Positions 1 to 8,697 of a stretch of 64,000 bases of DNA are shown here, one piece after another. This DNA is from Bacteriovoracaceae bacterium (GTDB taxonomy: Bacteria > Bdellovibrionota > Bacteriovoracia > Bacteriovoracales > Bacteriovoracaceae): contig CANFHC010000010.1 in NCBI GenBank assembly GCA_947446575.1, forward strand, positions 1 to 64,000. Reading direction: 5' to 3'. Both the position numbers and the translations under genes were made by a program. The first letter of the stretch is position 1. Every line of letters starts with the position of its first letter. Below the pieces are notes generated by a model. It made no database searches. It was given only the letters and a program-made list of their open reading frames with translations, and was not told the origin of the DNA.

Positions 1-1
1 G

Positions 2-1192
2 TTTGGTGATTTTGATCAACCCACACCAGAGGCCACAAGCGCTGGAGTGGGACTTGATGATCTGGATTTGCCTCCAGCTATCCCAATCGTCGAGACTCTT
101 CTAGAAAGTGAAGCAGAACAAGTAGAGAACGATCTTTTTTCAGATTCAGTTGAAGAAACGAATGATGAAATTCTAGAAGATGTCTTAGACAATACACTCT
201 TTGAACTCTCAACTGAAGACAACGAATTTAATTTTCCAAACAATGAAGAATTTGCATTTGCTGAAGAATCAGTTACTGAAGCAGTAACGGCTGAAGAAGG
301 AATTCAAAACGAAACAATAAGTGACTTTCCAGATAATTTTTTAGATGATGAATTCACATCAATGCCCATGACCTCATCCCCTCCTGAAAAATTCGAAGAA
401 GTAAAAAACTTCACCCAAAATTTTTCTTATGGTCAAATCGAAGGAGGAGGCAATCCCCCATTTAGTTTGGTAATTCGAAATTTAAAATTTAAAGAAGAAA
501 AAGAAGATATCATCACTCTCTTAAACGAATTTGGATTGGCCAGTGAAAGCTCAATTGAATCCATTGAAAAAGCACTCGATATGGGCTCGCTACTTATTCC
601 TCAAATTAGTGAGTACAGTGCAATTGTTCTTGCCCATAAGTTCAGAAGATTTGATTGTGATATCGAAATTGGACTCTCTGATGAAATTCACCCTTCAAAA
701 TCAGGAGATCAAAATCCAAGAGGATTAGTTAAAAAAGATAGTCTTCGCCAAAATCATTCTGAAAGTTATAAAAAAGACAAAGACGAAACTCCATCTAATG
801 AAATTATTGTCTCAACAACTTCAACTCTTGAGGGCCATATTATTAAAAAATATATCGGTGTTCAAGCTGCTTTTGCTATCGTAGACGAAGAAGAATTAGA
901 GCGCTTAAAGCACGTTCAAGTTCAAAGACGAACCCACTCGCTCATAGAAAATTATGAAACAGAAGAGAGCTTAACTAGCGAGCGTGCCTTTATTGATTAT
1001 CAAAGCTCATTTGAGCATCTCTTTGTGGATTTAGCTGACCAATTAAAGGCCCGTGCAATGAAAGAAAAGGCTAATGCACTGTTGGGTTTAAACTACCAAC
1101 TAACGTCTATGCCTTTTCAGAAATCTTCGCAAGGATCATCTTGTTATCAACTTACAGCGAGCGCCACTTTGGCCATTGTTAGACCTGAATAA
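2..1192 (+). CDS. Partial protein with YbjQ-like C-terminal domain (5' end outside window)
   Basis: The reading frame is open from the first bases of the window, so this is the 3' part of a longer gene; a GTG at position 47 in the same frame is not needed as a start. The visible N-terminal part (about 130 residues) is strongly acidic and looks disordered. A middle segment (PFSLVIRNLKF onward, about residues 150-225 of what is visible) looks folded but I do not recognise it. The last 120 residues contain ANALLGLNYQLTS, a gap, then YQLTASATLAIV, which resembles the end of the YbjQ/UPF0145 fold. I see no signal peptide, but the true N-terminus is missing. glpD starts 3 bases after the stop, so the two are probably cotranscribed. 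The function is unknown. Confidence 0.8.
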   Translation, partial: FGDFDQPTPEATSAGVGLDDLDLPPAIPIVETLLESEAEQVENDLFSDSVEETNDEILEDVLDNTLFELSTEDNEFNFPNNEEFAFAEESVTEAVTAEEGIQNETISDFPDNFLDDEFTSMPMTSSPPEKFEEVKNFTQNFSYGQIEGGGNPPFSLVIRNLKFKEEKEDIITLLNEFGLASESSIESIEKALDMGSLLIPQISEYSAIVLAHKFRRFDCDIEIGLSDEIHPSKSGDQNPRGLVKKDSLRQNHSESYKKDKDETPSNEIIVSTTSTLEGHIIKKYIGVQAAFAIVDEEELERLKHVQVQRRTHSLIENYETEESLTSERAFIDYQSSFEHLFVDLADQLKARAMKEKANALLGLNYQLTSMPFQKSSQGSSCYQLTASATLAIVRPE

Positions 1193-1195
1193 ATT

Positions 1196-2638
1196 ATGAA
1201 AAAAGTTAAAACTGTAGTGATTGGTGGTGGAATCGTTGGAGCAGGAATTTTTCGTGACCTTGCACTCCACGGCGTTGAAACAATTTTGATTGAAAAAAAA
1301 GATTTCTCTTCTCAGACCAGTGAACGCAGTTCAAAAATGCTCCATGGTGGAATACGTTATTTAGAAAATATGGATTTTGCGCTGGTATTTGAGGCCTTAC
1401 ATGAAAAAAATCTTTGGTTAAAACTCACTCCGCACTTAGCACGCGAAGTACCTTTTTATTTACCAGTTTTTAAAGATGCCAAGCGCCCTTTGTGGATGAT
1501 TCATATAGGTATGTATCTTTATGATTTTTTATCTAGTTTTAAAAATTCACCTTTTCAAATGAAAAATGCAAGTGAAGTAGAAGCGGCTTTGCCAGATTTA
1601 AAAAAAGTTGGTCTTAATGGGGCAGGAGTTTATTACGATGGAGTAATGGACGATGCAAAAATTACTTTGGAAGTCATTTATGATGCTCTAAAAGAAAATT
1701 GTGCCTGTGCCATGAACTACACGGAAGTGTTGACGGTCAAAAAACTAAATGGAAAAAATATTCTTAAATGTATAAATACTATAACAAAAGAAATTTTTGA
1801 AATCATTGCAGACCAAGTAATTTATGCTTTAGGTCCATTTACAGATCGATTTTTGCAAACGATTTCGATGTATCATTGGGAGCCAATTCTTTTGCCCTCG
1901 AAGGGATCACACCTCTGGATTTCGGCCATTGATTTACCCTTACAATCCCCCATTGTAATGACGCCTAAAAATGAAAAAGGTAAAAATGATGATCGAGTAA
2001 TTTTCGTTATTCCTCATGGTGATCAAGTCTTAGTTGGAACGACCGAAGTGGCCTTTGAAGGTGATTATTTTGATGTAAGACCCTCAGCAAGCGAAATTCA
2101 ATACCTCCTCGATGCTCTTAATGATTATTTTCCAAATCTTAAATTAGGCGAAGATAAAATTCTCTCAAGCTTTGCCGGCATCAGACCTCTTGTCAGAGAT
2201 GGCTCGGCTAATGGAAGTGACCGCGGGAAAACCTCGCGGGAACATAAAATTTATCAACCTATGAGTGATACGTACGTTATTGCTGGTGGAAAATACACTA
2301 CGTTTCGAATTATGGGACAAGATATTACCCGCGATATTTGCCATAAGTATGGACTACCTTACAATGAGCAAAAGTCGGCCCTACCACTTCGGCAAGTATC
2401 AACAATCCTCCCATTTGAGTGGACTCTGCCGACTCGAGATGACTTAATACGTATCTGTGAAACCGAAAAACCTAAAACTTTTGAAGACCTAATCAGAAGA
2501 AGACTCTCGATTTCCAGTAAAAAAGTATGGAGCCAGAGAGTTCCTGGAAAAGATTTCAATCAATTTTTCTTAGAGCATTTACTATTGCTTAATAAATACA
2601 TCACAGTAACAGAAGAAGACATTATCAATTGTATATAA
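1196..2638 (+). CDS. glpD: FAD-dependent glycerol-3-phosphate dehydrogenase
   Basis: Oxidises glycerol 3-phosphate to dihydroxyacetone phosphate at the inner membrane and passes electrons to quinone. The N-terminus carries the FAD-binding motif VVIGGGIVGAG (about residues 7-17), followed by the family motif SSKMLHGGIRYLE. Further on are the typical VLVGTTEV and FAGIRPLVRDG segments and the FAD-binding GGKYTTFR near residue 365. At 480 residues it is slightly shorter than E. coli GlpD (about 500), with a reduced C-terminal domain. No clear ribosome binding site precedes the ATG; with only 3 bases from the upstream stop, translational coupling is likely. No glycerol kinase or facilitator is nearby, so it may serve phospholipid turnover as much as glycerol use. 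Confidence 0.92.
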   Translation: MKKVKTVVIGGGIVGAGIFRDLALHGVETILIEKKDFSSQTSERSSKMLHGGIRYLENMDFALVFEALHEKNLWLKLTPHLAREVPFYLPVFKDAKRPLWMIHIGMYLYDFLSSFKNSPFQMKNASEVEAALPDLKKVGLNGAGVYYDGVMDDAKITLEVIYDALKENCACAMNYTEVLTVKKLNGKNILKCINTITKEIFEIIADQVIYALGPFTDRFLQTISMYHWEPILLPSKGSHLWISAIDLPLQSPIVMTPKNEKGKNDDRVIFVIPHGDQVLVGTTEVAFEGDYFDVRPSASEIQYLLDALNDYFPNLKLGEDKILSSFAGIRPLVRDGSANGSDRGKTSREHKIYQPMSDTYVIAGGKYTTFRIMGQDITRDICHKYGLPYNEQKSALPLRQVSTILPFEWTLPTRDDLIRICETEKPKTFEDLIRRRLSISSKKVWSQRVPGKDFNQFFLEHLLLLNKYITVTEEDIINCI

Positions 2639-2706
2639 TCTTTAAAATTAACTTTTTTATGAATCATTAAATCTGTTAAGGCAAATATAGAACCTTAGGC
2701 CCTAGA

Positions 2707-3867
2707 TTAAAACCGGTATGACAATCCAAATTGAATACGGGGCCCAGCAATTTTACGAGTAAAAGTTAAGTCAGTTAAACCATCAGTAAGGCTTTCAGTG
2801 GCATGATAATAATCAAGAGTTGCTCGAATGCCAAAACCATTAGTTAAAACATATTTCGCACCAACTCCAAGACTAAAGAATGCTTCTGTTCCCTTGAAAG
2901 GATTGGTTGTTTCATCAGTCGCAGTTTTAAATGTAATGGTTGATTTAATTGTCCCCATTCCACCACTAAAATTTCCAAAGCCAATAAGTTTACCAACAGA
3001 AGCAGCAGTATTATAAAAATGATAACTCGCTCCTCCCCCATACTCTAGCCAGTCTGTGGATATTTTAGTCGTCGAAGTCTCTACACTATCATTTTCTATA
3101 TTTCTTTTATGAATAAATACATTGAGTGATACGTTCTTTAATAACGAGTTGGAATCGGAAAAGTAACGTTCTAATCCTGCAGAAAAATCAACACTAGAAG
3201 ACAAAGCTTCTGTTCCACCATTATTATTAGGATTATCAATTGTGCCTGAAAGAGCATTGACATATAAAGTCCCAAAGACTTCCCAATTTTTCAAAGTGAC
3301 ATTCTCAAAGCTTGGAGCTTCTTCCATGCTCACTTCTTTAATATCTTTTTTCTTTGTTTTTTTTTCTTGCTCTAACTTTTTAACGGGTTTTTCATTATCT
3401 TCAATTCCCAAACCTTCCAACTCTTTTTGATCAGCATCATTTAAAACAGGTACAGTTGTTTCAACTTCTGCTCCTTCTTTCATACTCATTTTATCACTGC
3501 CAGCAGGAATACTTTCTTCTTTTATACTTTTACTAGGATCTTCAGTTATTTTAACAGGAGAAGAGATTTTGAGATTTAAAACTTTTCCATCCGTAATTTC
3601 TGCTGGATCAACGACTCTATACAAAGACCAAATAGACCTTGAAGGTGAAACCTTCTCGGCCACGCCGCGAGCTATCACACCAGTCGTAATAAAAAATTTA
3701 GCGTGGTCGTTAATGGCCAATCCATCCTCTGCCCCACGATTGATGAGAACTGTTTTTTTACTGTTTGAGACTTTTAAAAAACGAAGAGTAAGTTTTTCAT
3801 CTATTTCAAGAGCGCGAAGTGCACTCATTGATAAGAGCGTTGTCATAATCAAAAAAGTTTTCAGCAT
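2707..3867 (-). CDS. Outer-membrane beta-barrel protein, paralogue of the next gene
   Basis: An exported 386-residue protein. It starts with a signal peptide (MLKTFLIMTTLLSMSALRALE). An N-terminal domain of about 85 residues contains INRGAEDGLAINDHAKFF and AEKVSPSRSIW. A charged, low-complexity linker rich in Lys and Glu follows (about residues 100-185). The C-terminal 180 residues alternate in beta-strand fashion and end in YRF, the terminal aromatic signature of barrels inserted by the Bam complex. The N-terminal domain matches that of the gene at 3880-5448 (IDRGLLENYTDGSYAKFF, then PKKSFWYMS), so the two are diverged tandem duplicates. They lie 12 bases apart, the longer gene first, and are likely one operon. 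The specific role is not known. Confidence 0.8.
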   Translation of the reverse strand: MLKTFLIMTTLLSMSALRALEIDEKLTLRFLKVSNSKKTVLINRGAEDGLAINDHAKFFITTGVIARGVAEKVSPSRSIWSLYRVVDPAEITDGKVLNLKISSPVKITEDPSKSIKEESIPAGSDKMSMKEGAEVETTVPVLNDADQKELEGLGIEDNEKPVKKLEQEKKTKKKDIKEVSMEEAPSFENVTLKNWEVFGTLYVNALSGTIDNPNNNGGTEALSSSVDFSAGLERYFSDSNSLLKNVSLNVFIHKRNIENDSVETSTTKISTDWLEYGGGASYHFYNTAASVGKLIGFGNFSGGMGTIKSTITFKTATDETTNPFKGTEAFFSLGVGAKYVLTNGFGIRATLDYYHATESLTDGLTDLTFTRKIAGPRIQFGLSYRF

Positions 3868-3879
3868 AAAAAGATCATC

Positions 3880-5448
3880 CTAAAAATAAAAACCCATACC
3901 TATTATATATTTTATGTCGGTCATAGAAATTTTTCCATTAATATCATCACTTAAGGAATCAATCACGCTTAACCTTTTCATATCCAAGGTCACACCAGCA
4001 TTAAAGCTTGCTCCAATATTGGCCGTGTCTTCTGTTAAATCACCACTTCTAAAGCGGTACTTCGTCATCATCTGTAGCGCCGGCATTACTAAAACTTGAT
4101 AAGAATAGTCTTTCGATAGAGTTGAATTACTCATGCTAACTGAGCCGGCCTTGATTCCTAATCCACCCAAGAAAATAAATGAATTGAGAGTTAGAGGGTT
4201 ATTGATGAAATAATAATTTACATAAGCTCCATATGAGCCTTCTTCACCACGGGCATTTTGTCCTCCGATATCGTAATCAGAAACCCCTTTTTCTAATTGA
4301 AATTGCAAAGACCAGTCTTTTAAGTTTTTCGCCGTTCTCGATAAATGTAAATCGTATGCAAGACCTAGAGAATATCCAAGGTTTCTGTAGTTTTGATCAC
4401 TGCTTGTGGTGTGATCTAAAAGCGAGCCTGAATAATGAAAAAGAATTTCATTTCCATCGAGTTCATTGAAAGCTAACTCTCTTCTTCGATATTCGTGTTC
4501 TAATCCTGTGCGAATAAAGTAGCGTCTTAGTGTTTCATCGTCCATATCTTCAGACCAAAGAGCACCATCGCGTTGAATTTTTACAATTGCTTTTGGATCA
4601 ATAATATCATGCGCACGCTTTTCTTCTTTGGCGTTGTCATACACAGAAGTTATTGTGATTTGATCATTTATATCATGAATTCCTGGAGCTTTTTTCTGAT
4701 TTTTGTAAAGACCATTTGTTAAGCCATATTTTTGTGAATTGATTTTCTCTATATAACCCAGGGCCAGAGAGTCTAGCAGTTTTTTGTCTTCTTTATTTTT
4801 AATATTAGCGAGCTCTACGCGACGATTTCCAATAAAAAATTTTTCATCCATATCGTCACTATAATGATCACTAAAACGAATTCCAGATTTTTTTCTAAGC
4901 GATTCATAGGTTTGCACTAATTGGTCAGCTTCCGGAACATTTTTTGTTTCAAAAAGTTCATCACTGGCTTCGTAAGAATCTAAGTCTTGAATCAATCTTG
5001 AAGGCACATCATTTTGATTTTTATCAAGATACTCTTCAACACTTCCATATTGATCAGGAGAGACTAAAACATGGCGTTGTTTTTGAGTAAAAGTTCTGCC
5101 GATCTTTATTTGATTGGATGTTAAAACTAAAAGTTTGTTTCCGCTTTTAATGAGTTTGGGAAGATACACTGTGCTCATGTACCAAAATGATTTTTTAGGA
5201 AAACTTTTAATCAACTTTCCTTCGGCCACCAAAAATATTTTTGGAAAATCGATATCACCTGTTTGCACAAAAAATTTAGCGTAGGACCCGTCGGTATAGT
5301 TCTCTAGCAGACCCCGGTCAATAACCACACTTTTTGAACTGGAGCTGGTTTCCATGAGATTGACCTCATCTAGGCCCAAAGCGTGAATAGGGCCTGAAAA
5401 ACAGCAGATACTAAAAAGCACAGGCAATAATCTAAAAATTTTCATCAT
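3880..5448 (-). CDS. Outer-membrane beta-barrel protein, longer paralogue
   Basis: An exported 522-residue protein with a signal peptide (MMKIFRLLPVLFSICCFSG..HA) and a C-terminus ending in MGFYF, typical of outer-membrane barrels. Residues 25-110 match the N-terminal domain of the downstream paralogue (AKFF and KSFW motifs). The middle 230 residues are charged and probably helical. The last 190 residues look like a transmembrane barrel (LGYSLGLAYDLHL, YGAYVNYYF, LGGLGIKAGS). It is the first gene of a two-gene minus-strand operon. The region upstream (5449-5561) is shared with the divergent small gene at 5562. No substrate can be inferred. Confidence 0.78.
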   Translation of the reverse strand: MMKIFRLLPVLFSICCFSGPIHALGLDEVNLMETSSSSKSVVIDRGLLENYTDGSYAKFFVQTGDIDFPKIFLVAEGKLIKSFPKKSFWYMSTVYLPKLIKSGNKLLVLTSNQIKIGRTFTQKQRHVLVSPDQYGSVEEYLDKNQNDVPSRLIQDLDSYEASDELFETKNVPEADQLVQTYESLRKKSGIRFSDHYSDDMDEKFFIGNRRVELANIKNKEDKKLLDSLALGYIEKINSQKYGLTNGLYKNQKKAPGIHDINDQITITSVYDNAKEEKRAHDIIDPKAIVKIQRDGALWSEDMDDETLRRYFIRTGLEHEYRRRELAFNELDGNEILFHYSGSLLDHTTSSDQNYRNLGYSLGLAYDLHLSRTAKNLKDWSLQFQLEKGVSDYDIGGQNARGEEGSYGAYVNYYFINNPLTLNSFIFLGGLGIKAGSVSMSNSTLSKDYSYQVLVMPALQMMTKYRFRSGDLTEDTANIGASFNAGVTLDMKRLSVIDSLSDDINGKISMTDIKYIIGMGFYF

Positions 5449-5495
5449 AGAATTAGTTTATCAGCGAAAACGCTATGCATACATAAGGGAAATCC

Positions 5496-5524
5496 TTGCT
5501 TCAGTGCGAATAATTTTCTATAAC
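5496..5524 (+). promoter_or_regulatory. Sigma-70-type promoter for the 71-residue protein gene
   Basis: A -35 box TTGCTT at 5496-5501 and a -10 box TATAAC at 5519-5524 are separated by exactly 17 bases. This is one of the best promoter matches in the window. Transcription would start near 5531, inside the hairpin described at 5528-5551. Confidence 0.65.
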
Positions 5525-5527
5525 TAA

Positions 5528-5551
5528 GGGGTCAATTACCGCCATTGCCCC
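5528..5551 (+). promoter_or_regulatory. GC-rich inverted repeat over the predicted transcription start
   Basis: GGGG, T, CAAT is followed by a 7-base loop and ATTG, CCCC, giving an 8-bp stem with one bulged base. It overlaps the expected +1 of the promoter at 5496-5524 and ends just before the ribosome binding site AAGGAA. It could be an operator or a 5'-end RNA stem; the sequence alone does not decide. Confidence 0.45.
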
Positions 5552-5561
5552 AAGGAAACTT

Positions 5562-5777
5562 ATGAAAAAGAAGATTAAGAAAATTTATAAATACGATTGC
5601 ACAATCACTGGTGAGACGTTTAAAACGACGTCCGAAGCTAAACACCCAGGTGAATTAACAACTATTTCTGCTTATTACCAAATGCACCCTGAAAAGGATG
5701 ATCGTCCAACAGAAATCAAGATCAAAGTTAAGAATAAAGAAGAAGAAGATGCTGAGTTTAAAGCATTAACTGAGTAA
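5562..5777 (+). CDS. Small conserved-looking hypothetical protein (71 aa)
   Basis: A small cytoplasmic protein rich in Lys and Glu, with the segment KYDCTITGETFKTTSEAKHP near the N-terminus and a very acidic end. The start is well supported: AAGGAA lies 4 bases before the ATG and a good promoter lies upstream. The single Cys in a YDCTITGE context recalls small ribosome- or RNA-associated proteins, but there is no zinc-finger set of cysteines and I do not recognise the family. Its strong promoter and small size suggest abundant expression. trxB follows after 55 bases. Confidence 0.7.
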   Translation: MKKKIKKIYKYDCTITGETFKTTSEAKHPGELTTISAYYQMHPEKDDRPTEIKIKVKNKEEEDAEFKALTE

Positions 5778-5832
5778 AAAATTTTAGTAAGCTTTTAATA
5801 TCCACATTTAAGAAAAAAGGATTTCTCCTATT

Positions 5833-6780
5833 ATGGAAACTAAACAAGTTATCATCATCGGATCTGGACCTGCGGGATACACAGCGGCCCTTTATACTTC
5901 AAGAGCAGGGTTGGCTCCAATTGTCATCGAAGGCCATGAGCCTGGAGGACAACTTACAACAACTACAGACGTAGAAAATTTTCCCGGATTTCCAGAAGGA
6001 GTCATGGGGCCAGATTTAATGGCAAATATGCGAGCTCAAGTTAAACGATTTGGCACTGAATTCTTATCTACTAAAGTTTTAGATGTTGATCTCAACAAGC
6101 GCCCCTTTCATATTAAGTGTGAAAATGGCCAAGAATTTTTAGCAGAAACTATCATCATTTCAACTGGGGCCTCAGCTAAATATTTAGGACTTGCTCACGA
6201 AATGCAACTAATTGGTAAAGGTGTTTCTGCGTGTGCTACTTGCGATGGATTTTTCTACCGCAATAAAATCGTTCACGTCGTCGGTGGTGGTGATACTGCT
6301 CTGGAAGAAGCTAACTTCCTAACTCGTTTTGCCGAAAAAGTTTACCTCGTTCATAGAAAAGATTCTTTCCGTGCCAGTAAGCCAATGCAGGAGAGAACTT
6401 TTAATAACCCAAAAATCGAAGTAGTCTGGAATACAGAAGTCAAAGAAATCCTTTTTGACGACAGCGGTGTAACTGGGCTTTTAGTTCACAATAATAAAAC
6501 TCTGGAAAATTACGAAAGAAAAACAGACGGGTTTTTCCTAGGAATTGGCCACGAACCGAATACAAAATTCCTCAAAGGCCAATTGAACCTAGATGATCAT
6601 GGATATATAAAAACAGCTGGCACGCATCCAGACACATCTGTTCCAGGTGTTTTTGCTTGCGGTGATGTCCAAGATCCATACTACCGCCAGGCCATCTCAG
6701 CGGCGGGATCTGGATGTCAGGCGGCGATTAGAGCTGAGCGCTTTTTAGAATCCGAACACGATAAAAAATCTCATAAGTAG
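5833..6780 (+). CDS. trxB: Thioredoxin reductase (NADPH)
   Basis: Transfers electrons from NADPH via FAD and a redox disulfide to thioredoxin in the cytoplasm. FAD motif IIIGSGPAGYTAA occupies residues 7-19, GGQLTTTTDVENFPG is the usual family signature, and the active-site disulfide is CATC (Cys134 and Cys137). The NADPH site VVGGGDTALEEA and the second FAD segment GVFACGDVQD are present. Its 315 residues match the family. An AAGGA element about 11 bases before the ATG serves as ribosome binding site. Thioredoxin itself is not in this window. Confidence 0.96.
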   Translation: METKQVIIIGSGPAGYTAALYTSRAGLAPIVIEGHEPGGQLTTTTDVENFPGFPEGVMGPDLMANMRAQVKRFGTEFLSTKVLDVDLNKRPFHIKCENGQEFLAETIIISTGASAKYLGLAHEMQLIGKGVSACATCDGFFYRNKIVHVVGGGDTALEEANFLTRFAEKVYLVHRKDSFRASKPMQERTFNNPKIEVVWNTEVKEILFDDSGVTGLLVHNNKTLENYERKTDGFFLGIGHEPNTKFLKGQLNLDDHGYIKTAGTHPDTSVPGVFACGDVQDPYYRQAISAAGSGCQAAIRAERFLESEHDKKSHK

Positions 6781-6863
6781 TTTGGTCCCATAACTGTTTA
6801 CAGTAACCTGTAAAGAAATTGGGGGCATCAATTATCATATTGATAAATTTATTTTTTCAAAGC

Positions 6864-6893
6864 TTGACAGTCATTTTTAATTTTTGAAAGAAT
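6864..6893 (+). promoter_or_regulatory. Candidate promoter for the crotonase-like gene
   Basis: A perfect -35 box TTGACA (6864-6869) is followed after 18 bases by AAGAAT (6888-6893), a 4-of-6 match to the -10 consensus. It lies about 65 bases before the start codon, in the 176-base gap after trxB, and makes the downstream gene a separate transcription unit. Confidence 0.5.
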
Positions 6894-6956
6894 AGATTTA
6901 AGGGAAGAAAGGATTTTTCCCCGTTCAATAGTTTTCGATCAACCAAGGAAGGTTTA

Positions 6957-7760
6957 ATGAAAGCAGTCACACGAGTACCGATCTTTAGTTACAACACTTT
7001 CACTTCAACACTTCTTATTCCTACAAAATCCCTGGAAATTAAATTTAGAAAGAATTATTTGAATGCTGAAACACTGTTTGAACTAGAATCAATACTTGCA
7101 TGGGCAGCCACTCACACAGAAGTTCAAAGTTTATTTATCACAAGCTTTGGCGAAGACTTTATCCAAGGCTTTGATCCGGCCGATCTTAGAGCGCTCTCTG
7201 AAGAAAAGATCACTAAACAATTTAACAAAATAAGAACAATTGCCCAATCACTTCTTTGCCTTCCACAAACGGTTGTTATAGATATGAAAAAAGGCACTCG
7301 TGGAGTAGGCCTTGAGCTTGCTCTTGCTGCTGATATAAGAATCGCAAAAAGCGAAGCAGTCTTCTGCTTTGATCACCTAGCAAGCGGACTTACTCCCTCT
7401 TGTGGAATTTTTTCATTTTTGCGATCGTACTTAAACCAAAATGTACTACGCTCGCTCCTTTTATCAGGAGTAGAATTTAATAAAGAAAGTTTTTTGGCCT
7501 TAGGTGGATGGTGTGAATTTGATAATGATGTAAGTACTATTTTAACAAACATTTTTAATCAGGCCCCTATAGCTCGCATTCAAGCAAAGCTTGGACTTTA
7601 TGGAATTCATCAAACAGTCGATAATGAAGAAATGGAAGTTGAGAAAAAACTCTTCAATACGGTTGTTCATTCGAAAGACTATACTAAAGAATCTGGATTT
7701 ATGAGTGCCGCCGAGTTTAAAGAAAAAACTCAGGTAAAAACGAACGAAGCACATAATTAA
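6957..7760 (+). CDS. Enoyl-CoA hydratase/isomerase (crotonase) fold protein, atypical active site
   Basis: A 267-residue crotonase-superfamily protein. The first oxyanion-hole region is visible as EDFIQGFDPADL, and the second as KGTRGVGLELALAADIRIA. The segment where enoyl-CoA hydratases have their catalytic Glu (usually PExxxGLxP) reads FDHLASGLTPSCG, so that Glu is replaced. It may be an isomerase, hydrolase or other CoA-ester enzyme rather than a hydratase. The start is supported by AAGGAAGG just before the ATG. It converges on the mevalonate kinase gene, with a 4-base overlap of the 3' ends. Whether it acts in fatty-acid or isoprenoid metabolism cannot be told. Confidence 0.8.
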   Translation: MKAVTRVPIFSYNTFTSTLLIPTKSLEIKFRKNYLNAETLFELESILAWAATHTEVQSLFITSFGEDFIQGFDPADLRALSEEKITKQFNKIRTIAQSLLCLPQTVVIDMKKGTRGVGLELALAADIRIAKSEAVFCFDHLASGLTPSCGIFSFLRSYLNQNVLRSLLLSGVEFNKESFLALGGWCEFDNDVSTILTNIFNQAPIARIQAKLGLYGIHQTVDNEEMEVEKKLFNTVVHSKDYTKESGFMSAAEFKEKTQVKTNEAHN

Positions 7761-8680
7761 AAACTAAGTAGTAATCTTAATTCGTGGGCCGCTAAAACGC
7801 GTTTTACTTTTTGGAAATCATCAGTGATTCCCATTAAGAATCCGCCTCCACCGGCCCCACATAATTTCAAAGAATAATTATTGGTCGCAAGACCCTCACT
7901 CCAAACCTCACGGTAAAGTTTTGGAATCATTGGCGAGAAATGCTCATGTTGAAAAGCAGAAAGCAGTTTGAAATTTTTTAGCAATAAATCAATATCCACA
8001 TTTAAAAAATTATCAATGCAATGATTTGTAATGGGTTTTAGAACATCTTCACAAAGGTTGAAGTAACTTTCGTTACGGGATTTTTCTAAGAATAAGTTTA
8101 CAAGTGGTTCAGTTTTTCTTGAGCGTTTTGTATTGAGAAGAAATATTCCGCCCTTCCCTTTCGTAAATTTAGGAATTGATACAGATCCTAATTGATTTTT
8201 TCCTTTAATAAGAATCGGTGAATTCAGATAACTAATCAGAGGGTCAACCCCTGAGCTCGATCCATGAAAATGAGATTCCATTTGAGCAAATATTGATTTT
8301 AGTTTTTTAATATCAGCTTTATTCTCTACAGTCTCTTGCTCGTATCTATCAAAAATGGCGGCCACAAGTGCTCCAGAGCTCCCCACTCCATAGCCTTGAG
8401 GAATAGTCGAATCAAAAAACAGACCTTGAGATATATCAAACTCTAAGCTAGTTAGATCAAATAAAAAACTCAACTGATTATTATCTATTAATTGTTTTAT
8501 ATATAATGAAAAGGCTTTCAATTCTGGATCAATTGTCGTTGTATTATCTCTTCTGAAGGTCAATTTCCCTTCAAATAATGAATAGGGAATTAAAAGGGCC
8601 ATCGAATTTTGAATGACACTGTATTCGCCAAAGAGAATTATTTTTGAATAAAATTTTTTTTCGATATTATTTTGTGTCAT
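7757..8680 (-). CDS. mvk: Mevalonate kinase (GHMP kinase)
   Basis: Phosphorylates mevalonate with ATP, the first kinase step after HMG-CoA reductase. The N-terminus has KIILFGEYSVIQ (family form K-x-x-L-x-G-E-h), the ATP-binding GHMP motif PQGYGVGSSGALVAA near residue 105, and SSGVDPLISYL where mevalonate kinases carry the catalytic Asp. The C-terminal glycine motif is KLCGAGGGGFLMG. Its 307 residues match the short bacterial form. It is the last gene of the five-gene mevalonate operon, 17 bases after mvaD. Assignment between mevalonate kinase and phosphomevalonate kinase rests on motif style and on the other kinase being of the GYDIA type, so the two could be swapped. Confidence 0.8.
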   Translation of the reverse strand: MTQNNIEKKFYSKIILFGEYSVIQNSMALLIPYSLFEGKLTFRRDNTTTIDPELKAFSLYIKQLIDNNQLSFLFDLTSLEFDISQGLFFDSTIPQGYGVGSSGALVAAIFDRYEQETVENKADIKKLKSIFAQMESHFHGSSSGVDPLISYLNSPILIKGKNQLGSVSIPKFTKGKGGIFLLNTKRSRKTEPLVNLFLEKSRNESYFNLCEDVLKPITNHCIDNFLNVDIDLLLKNFKLLSAFQHEHFSPMIPKLYREVWSEGLATNNYSLKLCGAGGGGFLMGITDDFQKVKRVLAAHELRLLLSF

Positions 8681-8697
8681 CGCCTTTAATCAAATTC

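Noticed and set aside
3569-3883. 104-codon plus-strand frame
   Set aside because: It is antisense to the signal peptide and N-terminal domain of an outer-membrane protein, with no ribosome binding site.
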